Position numbers and translations under genes: made by a program
In this document: positions 6,142 through 10,813 of the stretch, piece after piece
Numbering within the stretch: the stretch's first letter is position 1
Layout: every line of letters begins with the position of its first letter
The notes under the pieces: generated by a model
Seen by the model: only the letters and a program-made list of their open reading frames with translations
The model's database searches: none
Told to the model about the DNA's origin: nothing
From: Pseudomonadota bacterium
GTDB taxonomy: Bacteria; Desulfobacterota; Desulfobacteria; Desulfobacterales; C00003060
Direction of reading: 5' to 3'
Length of the DNA: 10,813 bases
Assembly (NCBI GenBank): GCA_015222985.1
Contig: JADFWI010000429.1
Location: 1-10,813, forward strand

Positions 6142-7599
6142 ATGCCCAATCAGCAAAAAACTGCAAGGATCATCATCATTGGCGGAGGCATTACGGGCCT
6201 GAGCGCTGCTTACCGGCTATCGGAGTTGAGTCGAAAAGGAACAATACCGCTGGACATCACGTTGATCGAGGCTCGTGATCGCTTGGGCGGTGTCATTCAT
6301 ACGATCAAACGAGATGGTTTTTTGATCGATGCCGGCCCTGACAACTTTGTGACCGCCAAACCATGGGCCCTGTCCTTGGCTCGCCGTCTTGGCTTGGAAT
6401 CCGAACTGATAAACACCAATGAAGCCCACCGCAGCGCCATGGTTGTGCGCCGGGGCAAGCTCATGCCAATTCCCGAAGGGTTTCTTCTCATGGCGCCCAC
6501 ACGGTTCATGCCGGTTATCACCACCCCGCTCTTCTCATTGCCCGGAAAACTCAGGATGGGAGCAGAGATGTTCCTGCCCGCGAGAAAAGTCAATGAGGAT
6601 GAATCACTGGCTTCCTTTGTCATCCGACGATTCGGACGCGAGGCCCTGGACCGCGTGGTCCAACCCTTGATTAGCGGCATCTACACCGCAAAGCCGGAAA
6701 GGCTCAGCCTGAGAGCAACTATGCCCCGCTTCCTCGATCTGGAAAGCAAATACGGCAGTGTGATCAAGGGAATGCGGGCCGAAGGGAAGAACCGCCAGAC
6801 TACCGGCAGTGGCGCACGTTACGGCATGTTTGTGACCTTCAGGGACGGCCTGCAGACACTGACTAATGCTCTCAAGCATCACTTGAACCATGTTCGCTTT
6901 CGATTGAACGAACATGTTGTTCTCGTGACAAACAAAGCCAGTACTGATGCTATCCCATATTGGACGGTTGAACTGAAAGATGAGACATGCGTTGAAGCAG
7001 ATGGCGTCATCATCGCCGGACCATCCAAACACGCGGCGCGATTGCTCGCAGGAGTGGATAAGGAACTGGCCGAACAGTTGTCAGCCGTGCAATATGCATC
7101 CTCCGCAGTTATTTATCTTGCCTACAGACGGGAGCAAATAGCACATCCCCTGGACGCCTTCGGATGCGTTGTTCCCGTCGCGGAAAGGCGTAATATCATA
7201 GCAGCATCCTTTAGCAGCGTAAAATATAAAGGCCGGGCTCCAAAAGGGCACGTCTTGCTCCGCGCCTTTATGGGCGGGGCGCTGAGGCCGGAGATCCTGG
7301 AACGCGATGACAAAGGGCTCATTGAAGCCGCTCGTCTCGATCTGGATAGTCTGCTGGGTATTGCCACGCCGCCCCGCTTTGCCATGGTGTACCGCTGGCC
7401 TGAATCCATGGCACAATACGATGTTGGTCATCTTGATCGGGTGGCAAGCATGCGACGGCGGATTAGCAGATATCAGGGCTTGCAACTGGCAGGCAATGGT
7501 TTTGAAGGGGTCGGGGTTCCGGACTGCGTCCGCGCGGGAGAACAAGCGGCCGAAGAGCTAATGCGTGACATCCAGAATCTCCCTGATCTTGTGAGATAG
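6142..7599 (+). CDS. hemY: Protoporphyrinogen/coproporphyrinogen oxidase, FAD-dependent HemY type
   Basis: FAD enzyme that removes six electrons from protoporphyrinogen IX (PgoX) or coproporphyrinogen III (CgoX). The 485-aa product opens with a dinucleotide-binding fold, IIIIGGGITGLSAAYRL (10-26), followed by the acidic residue and Gly pair of LIEARDRLGG (41-50). SGIYTAKPERLSLRATMPRF (178-197) is a diagnostic HemY segment. The C-terminal FAD-binding block is LAGNGFEGVGVPDCVRAGEQAA (449-470, the GNGxxGVGVPDC pattern). Length is normal. The start is the ATG six codons before the FAD strand; the upstream ribosome site is weak (AGGACAGGG, long spacing). The gene follows hemH after a 198-bp repeat-filled gap. 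Its 3' end overlaps the opposing kinase gene by 42 bp. HemY enzymes studied in aerobes use O2 as acceptor; if the host is anaerobic another acceptor must serve (inference). Confidence 0.9.
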   Translation: MPNQQKTARIIIIGGGITGLSAAYRLSELSRKGTIPLDITLIEARDRLGGVIHTIKRDGFLIDAGPDNFVTAKPWALSLARRLGLESELINTNEAHRSAMVVRRGKLMPIPEGFLLMAPTRFMPVITTPLFSLPGKLRMGAEMFLPARKVNEDESLASFVIRRFGREALDRVVQPLISGIYTAKPERLSLRATMPRFLDLESKYGSVIKGMRAEGKNRQTTGSGARYGMFVTFRDGLQTLTNALKHHLNHVRFRLNEHVVLVTNKASTDAIPYWTVELKDETCVEADGVIIAGPSKHAARLLAGVDKELAEQLSAVQYASSAVIYLAYRREQIAHPLDAFGCVVPVAERRNIIAASFSSVKYKGRAPKGHVLLRAFMGGALRPEILERDDKGLIEAARLDLDSLLGIATPPRFAMVYRWPESMAQYDVGHLDRVASMRRRISRYQGLQLAGNGFEGVGVPDCVRAGEQAAEELMRDIQNLPDLVR

Positions 7600-9141
7600 C
7601 CGTTTCATGCTGAAAGGTTTTTGTATGAAACCATTACAACCTTGTTCCAATATCTGGGTCACTTGGCTGGTGACGCTGTATCCACTCGCAAGCAGAACCT
7701 TGACATCAGGATCGATCTCCTTCATTCGCTCGTAGGTCTTGCCGCCGTCCATGTCCGGCATGATCATATCCAAAATCACCAAATCCATCTCACCTTTGTT
7801 CTTCTCATAGAGATCTACCGCTTCTCTTCCACCTCTGGCCAGCAATACCTTGTAGCCCATTTGTTTCAGCATCTCCTCGCCAACTTCAAGGATTATGCTC
7901 TCGTCATCTACCATGAGAATCGTCCCGGTCCCTGTCAGTATCTCGGCTGATCTATCTGTCTCTTCTGTGACTTCCTTGTCGGAGACCGGCAAATAGATAT
8001 TGAACGTCGTGCCGTGGCCCTTCTCACTGTAAACGTTTATGACGCCTCCATGGTTTTGGACCATTCTATAAGCAAAGGCAAGACCTAGACCAGCGCCCAC
8101 TCTCTTGGTTGTAAAGAATGGCTCGAATATCATCGCCTGCGTTGCTTGATCCATGCCGATTCCCGTGTCAGTGATAGAGATCCTTACATAATGACCCCGT
8201 CTCACACCGAAAAACTCGGCATAGTCATCGTCAAATTCAACGTTTTCGGTTTCAATATTAAGTTCCCCGCCCTCGGCCATGGCCTGCCAGGCATTGTAAT
8301 ATATGTTCAACAGCACTTGTTCTATCTGGCCCTCGTCGGCTTCAGCCATCCAGGCATCCTGCTGAAACCTCGCATGTATCTTTATCTCTTCTCTGGTTGA
8401 CCCAAACAACTCGGAACTCTTCTTTGCCAGCTCATTGAGATCAGTTGGTTTGGCCTCGTAATCGCCTCCGCTGGTAAAACCCAGAAGTTGTTTGCTAATT
8501 TCATGTCCCCTCTTAATGTATTCTTCGACCCTCTTCATTTTCTCGTACACTGGACTGCCATGATCAAGGTCAGTCATAATCAAAGAGGCATTGCCCTGAA
8601 TACCCATCAACAGATTATTGAATTCATGGGCTATGGCACCTGCAAGAGCGCCCACTGCTTCCATCTTCTGATCATGCTGAGCTTGTCTTACGAGACGTTT
8701 CTCTTCGGTGACATCCCTCAGTGTCAGGCTGTAACCTCTCAGTTTGCCTTCCTGATTAAGGATTAGCGAGGTAGAGCACATGAATGACCCGCCCATATTG
8801 GACTCGCTTATCTCTTTGGTGTGCGGCTTCAACGTCTTTTTGGTAAGAACCAACGGACAGTCCTCGATTGGGTGCTCTTGCCCGTGTATTACCTCATGAC
8901 ACTTCCTGCCCACCAGCTTTTCCTTCTTTGTATTCAAGGCTTCAGCCGCAGCCCTGTTCACACGTGAAATGCGGCCTCCATCGTTTAGGACCATGACGAT
9001 GTCGCCTACGGCATCGAATGTGTTTTCCCAATCCTCTTTGGCTCGAGTTAACGCCTCCAGCGCCTGACCTTGATCAGCGACTTCCTGTTCCAACTCCTCA
9101 ACCCGTTGTTCCAGTTCTTCGTAATTCAACATGTAGGCCAT
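7558..9141 (-). CDS. Soluble PAS hybrid sensor histidine kinase with C-terminal receiver domain
   Basis: Cytoplasmic phosphorelay protein of 527 aa with no membrane segment. In order: an N-terminal coiled coil (about 4-36); a PAS domain (about 37-148) containing Cys81, His86, His90 and Cys95 in a CHEVIHGQEHPIEDCP segment; HisKA with H-box AIAHEFNNLL (phospho-acceptor His172); and a HATPase_c domain with N-box Asn279/Asn283, DTGIGM (325-330), FEPFFTTK (339-346) and GAGLGLA (349-355). After a short linker comes a receiver domain (about 405-525) with acidic pair Asp412-Asp413, phospho-acceptor Asp458 in LDMIMPDMDG, Ser486 and Lys508. All catalytic residues look intact. Output needs a further partner (Hpt or response regulator), not seen here. 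GAGGG at 9150-9154 supports ATG at 9141; a second in-frame Met follows at residue 4. A candidate sigma-54 promoter lies upstream. Convergent with hemY. The ligand is unknown. Confidence 0.93.
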   Translation of the reverse strand: MAYMLNYEELEQRVEELEQEVADQGQALEALTRAKEDWENTFDAVGDIVMVLNDGGRISRVNRAAAEALNTKKEKLVGRKCHEVIHGQEHPIEDCPLVLTKKTLKPHTKEISESNMGGSFMCSTSLILNQEGKLRGYSLTLRDVTEEKRLVRQAQHDQKMEAVGALAGAIAHEFNNLLMGIQGNASLIMTDLDHGSPVYEKMKRVEEYIKRGHEISKQLLGFTSGGDYEAKPTDLNELAKKSSELFGSTREEIKIHARFQQDAWMAEADEGQIEQVLLNIYYNAWQAMAEGGELNIETENVEFDDDYAEFFGVRRGHYVRISITDTGIGMDQATQAMIFEPFFTTKRVGAGLGLAFAYRMVQNHGGVINVYSEKGHGTTFNIYLPVSDKEVTEETDRSAEILTGTGTILMVDDESIILEVGEEMLKQMGYKVLLARGGREAVDLYEKNKGEMDLVILDMIMPDMDGGKTYERMKEIDPDVKVLLASGYSVTSQVTQILEQGCNGFIQKPFSMKRLSHKIREILDVTH

Positions 9142-9149
9142 TGGAATGT

Positions 9150-9154
9150 CCCTC
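9150..9154 (-). promoter_or_regulatory. Ribosome binding site of the histidine kinase
   Basis: GAGGG on the minus strand, 8 nt before the ATG whose first base is 9141. It supports this start over the Met three codons later. Confidence 0.6.
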
Positions 9155-9264
9155 AGTCAAACTCCCTTTATCATGTCCCCAATTCTCTCCGAAAGCACTC
9201 CCGCAGAGTACCTTGCAAGCACTGGTACCACTGGTAAATGCAATGAGTTGCCCATTTTTTTCGT

Positions 9265-9280
9265 TGCTATTAATGTGCCA
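9265..9280 (-). promoter_or_regulatory. Candidate sigma-54 (-24/-12) promoter of the histidine kinase
   Basis: On the minus strand the sequence reads TGGCAC, five bases, then TAGCA. This matches the TGGCAC-N5-TTGCA consensus except for one T, with the essential GG and GC dinucleotides at the required spacing. The predicted start is near 9254, leaving a leader of about 113 nt. Such promoters need an enhancer-binding activator; no activator site was recognised. The palindromic element at 9307-9491 lies just upstream, where activators normally bind. Confidence 0.4.
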
Positions 9281-9306
9281 ACAATCAAAAAGCCGGTCTG
9301 TTTCAC

Positions 9307-9491
9307 TAAGGGCTCGCGCAAGAACAAATTCGCAGAGTTGGCGCTCAGATTTGGTTCAGATTTGGCCGATCCGACTGAGCAAAACCGCAAGAATAGCGAG
9401 CTATTTCGAGGAGTTTGCAAATGAGGCATCGGTCAAAGATGGGCTGAAGCTGAGATGCCAAAATGTGAAGTTATTTTTGCGCGAGCCCTAA
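9307..9491. mobile_element. MITE-like palindromic element, complete copy (about 185 bp)
   Basis: Terminal arms 9307-9331 and 9467-9491 are inverted repeats at 21 of 25 positions, including an unbroken 12-bp core with GGGCTCGCGC. Complementarity continues imperfectly inward to an axis near 9398-9399 (AATAGC, GA, GCTATT), so the whole element could fold into one long hairpin. TAA stands at both outer edges (9307-9309 and 9489-9491). This would fit a TAA target duplication of the sort made by some IS5-family groups, or a TA-rule insertion, but the exact boundary cannot be fixed from one complete copy. There is no transposase, and reading frames through it have no recognisable protein features. 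The right arm recurs at 51-83. Confidence 0.6.
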
Positions 9492-9672
9492 GGTCGTATA
9501 CTGTAAACGGAATATACATCAGATCAAAGAAGGGGAAAAAGCCGTGGAGTCTTAGGGCCGGCATTTTGACGGCATGGTTTCCCGTCAATGTTTTGACACA
9601 CCACGGCATACTATTTGACGGCGGGAGAAATCCAGAGGGCTCAAAGGGAAAAGCAAAGAACCAGAGAGTAAA
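9492..9672. other. Non-coding stretch containing a nested hairpin
   Basis: No credible gene. A reading frame from 9455 to 9781 starts inside the MITE-like element and ends in repeats, so it is dismissed. The one structure seen is a nested inverted repeat: outer arms 9541-9550 and 9598-9607 pair at 9 of 10 positions, and inner arms TTGACGG (9566-9572) and CCGTCAA (9582-9588) pair perfectly around a 9-nt loop. Neither arm is followed by a convincing T-run. Function unknown. Confidence 0.35.
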
Positions 9673-9721
9673 GATTCGACACTTGATGCTGGATACCAGA
9701 TGCCCGAGACTGGATATTCGT
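9673..9721. repeat. Degenerate 7-bp tandem repeat (array A)
   Basis: Six consecutive heptamers end in GA (units starting 9673, 9680, 9687, 9694, 9701 and 9708), and a seventh unit is degenerate. The clearest units read TGCTGGA, TACCAGA, TGCCCGA and GACTGGA. The 7-bp period is not a multiple of three, which argues against coding. Confidence 0.55.
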
Positions 9722-9758
9722 TGTCCTTCAAACCCGCACAAGAAATATGGCCGACGTA

Positions 9759-9807
9759 CAGCTTTCGACTTTCAGCTTTGAGCCTTCAACCTTGAGCTTC
9801 CAGCTCT
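9759..9807. repeat. Degenerate 7-bp tandem repeat (array B), reaching the AIM24 stop codon
   Basis: Seven uninterrupted heptamers: CAGCTTT, CGACTTT, CAGCTTT, GAGCCTT, CAACCTT, GAGCTTC and CAGCTCT. The pattern is [CG]-[AG]-[AGC]-C-[CT]-[CT]-[CT]. The last unit runs two bases into the stop codon (9806-9808) of the minus-strand AIM24-like gene. It has the same period as array A but a different unit. Confidence 0.7.
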
Positions 9808-10801
9808 AATCATTATCTCCGCCAAGCAAGCCACCCAGACCACCCAGGATGGAGCCCTCGCCCTTTCTGCCCCCGCGTTGCGGAGCTGCTTGGAGCATCC
9901 GTCCTGCCAGACGCGAAAACGGCAGTGACTGCAACCATACCCTCCCAGGCCCGTGAAGCGTGGCAAAAAAAAGACCCTCGCCGCCGAAAAGCGCGGTCTT
10001 GATGTTGCCCGCCTGCTCTATCTCAAACTGCACATTCTTCTCCAAGGCTACCAGGCAGCCGGTGTCAACGTGCAGGATTTCGCCGTCTTTCAGTTCGCGC
10101 TCTACCACAGTGCCGCCCGCATGCAGGAAAACCAGACCGTCGCCCTCCAGTTTCTGCATGATAAAGCCCTCGCCGCCGAAAAGACCGGTCAGGATCTTGC
10201 GCTGGAAGTGAATGCCGATGGAGACTCCCTTGGCAGCGCAAAGGAAGCTGTCCTTCTGACAGATCAGACAGCCGTCCACGTTCGTCAGGGTGACCGGGAT
10301 GATATTGCCCGGATAGGGCGCGCCAAAGGCAACATGAGCCTTGCCATGGCCATTGTGGGTAAAGACCGTCATGAACAGGCTCTCGCCCGTGAGCAGGCGT
10401 TTGCCCGCACCCAACAACTTGTCCATGAACCCTCCGCCGCCACCTGATCTCGAGGCGTCGCCGAACACGGTCTCCATCACCACTGAGCTGTCCTTGTACA
10501 TCATTGCGCCCGCCTCGGCCACCGCGCTTTCGCCGGGATCAAGCTCCACCTCGACAAACTGCATCTCAGCGCCCATGATCTTGTAGTCGATCTCGTGTGA
10601 GGCTCGGGTTGTAGGCGGTGGTGGGGCAACGCCCGGTGTGGTGGGCCGGCTCAGTTCCCCCACTTGAGATACAGGCAACCACTCCGCAAGCCCTTCGCGC
10701 CAGGCAAAGCCGTCAGGGTTGGCCTGGATCCTGGCCACTGCTTGCGATTGATCCATGGGACCTTCCTGCTTGCCGTCGTAACTTAAGTACCATTGTGACA
10801 T
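9806..10801 (-). CDS. GYF_2-AIM24 (TIGR00266-like) domain protein
   Basis: A 331-aa cytoplasmic protein with no signal peptide or clear membrane segment. Residues about 3-48 form a GYF_2-type domain (WYLSYDGKQEGPM at 4-16, then FAWREGLAEWLPVSQV at 32-47), a small module thought to bind proline-rich peptides or partners. A Pro/Thr linker (about 53-66, with PPPP at 60-63) leads to an AIM24/TIGR00266-like beta-rich domain (about 70-295). That domain shows the AEAGAMMY motif (95-102) and a duplicated GLFGGEGF/ALFGGEGLFF element (206-213, 270-279) typical of the family. A Gly/Arg-rich tail closes the protein. The bacterial family's biochemical role is not established; the name comes from a yeast mitochondrial protein. 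GAGGAG at 10808-10813 supports the start. The stop codon lies in a heptamer repeat and no terminator is visible. Confidence 0.88.
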   Translation of the reverse strand: MSQWYLSYDGKQEGPMDQSQAVARIQANPDGFAWREGLAEWLPVSQVGELSRPTTPGVAPPPPTTRASHEIDYKIMGAEMQFVEVELDPGESAVAEAGAMMYKDSSVVMETVFGDASRSGGGGGFMDKLLGAGKRLLTGESLFMTVFTHNGHGKAHVAFGAPYPGNIIPVTLTNVDGCLICQKDSFLCAAKGVSIGIHFQRKILTGLFGGEGFIMQKLEGDGLVFLHAGGTVVERELKDGEILHVDTGCLVALEKNVQFEIEQAGNIKTALFGGEGLFFATLHGPGRVWLQSLPFSRLAGRMLQAAPQRGGRKGEGSILGGLGGLLGGDND

Positions 10802-10807
10802 AGATCT

Positions 10808-10813
10808 CTCCTC
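10808..10813 (-). promoter_or_regulatory. Ribosome binding site of the AIM24-like gene
   Basis: GAGGAG on the minus strand, 6 nt before the ATG at 10801, at the very edge of the window. The promoter lies outside. Confidence 0.65.

Noticed and set aside
6604..7032. 142-codon minus-strand frame inside hemY, and similar antisense frames in wtpABC and hemDE
   Set aside because: These lie wholly opposite genes with intact family motifs and have no features of their own.
9214..9230. Second sigma-54-like sequence on the minus strand (TGGTAC ... TTGCA)
   Set aside because: The GG-to-GC spacing is one base too long, which normally abolishes sigma-54 recognition; the site at 9265-9280 has correct spacing.
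9221..9236. ACTGGTA direct repeat containing a TGGTACCA palindrome upstream of the kinase
   Set aside because: Short, single instance and not matching an operator I can name; plausible by chance.
9018..9491. 157-codon plus-strand reading frame antisense to the kinase start and crossing the MITE-like element
   Set aside because: It overlaps the well-supported coiled-coil and PAS coding region of the kinase, and its tail is element sequence.
9455..9781. 108-codon plus-strand reading frame (MPKCEVIFARAL...)
   Set aside because: It starts inside the right arm of the palindromic element, runs through a hairpin and 7-bp repeats, and resembles no known protein. The same KCEVIF reading appears at 54-71 only because the element is repeated there.
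9953..10447. 164-codon plus-strand reading frame opposite the AIM24-like gene
   Set aside because: It is a shadow of a high-GC real gene; no ribosome site, low-complexity Lys/Ala composition, no recognisable domain.

Overview
The window most resembles a chromosomal segment of an anaerobic Desulfobacterota (deltaproteobacterial) bacterium. The supporting signs are a WtpABC-type tungstate/molybdate transporter, a soluble PAS hybrid histidine kinase opening with a 'YEELEQRVEELE'-type coiled coil (common, from memory, in Desulfobacteria), a plausible sigma-54 promoter, and intergenic spaces filled with degenerate short repeats. This assignment is inference; there is no rRNA or other phylogenetic marker.

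Layout: (1) 1-83 is the right half of a palindromic MITE-like element, cut by the window edge. (2) 99-2928, plus strand: wtpA-wtpB-wtpC, a complete ABC importer for tungstate/molybdate (binding protein, permease, ATPase with a MOP/TOBE-like tail). (3) A textbook sigma-70 promoter (TTGACA, 17 bp, TATAAT) lies in the 84-bp gap and drives (4) 3013-7599, plus strand: a heme operon made of a HemD-HemE fusion, HemH and HemY/PgoX. This is the hemE-hemH-hemY order known from Bacillus, with uroporphyrinogen-III synthase fused to the front of HemE. The 198-bp hemH-hemY gap holds a TGCCTAAA-type inverted-repeat array that also supplies the last codons of hemH. (5) 9141-7558, minus strand: a PAS-HisKA-HATPase-REC hybrid kinase whose 3' end overlaps hemY tail to tail by 42 bp. 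(6) 9142-9805: a 664-bp non-coding stretch with a candidate sigma-54 promoter, a complete ~185-bp palindromic MITE-like element sharing its end with the element at 1-83, a nested hairpin, and two degenerate 7-bp-period repeats. (7) 10801-9806, minus strand: a GYF_2-AIM24 (TIGR00266-like) protein.

Functionally, the hem operon covers hydroxymethylbilane to uroporphyrinogen III to coproporphyrinogen III, and then the late oxidation and iron-insertion steps. No HemF/HemN (or ChdC/HemQ) is present, so at least one step must be encoded elsewhere. The wtp operon would feed tungsto- or molybdoenzymes. No CRISPR, tRNA, rRNA, phage or defence genes were seen. The least routine items are the HemD-HemE fusion, the paired MITE-like palindromes, and the repeat families between genes.
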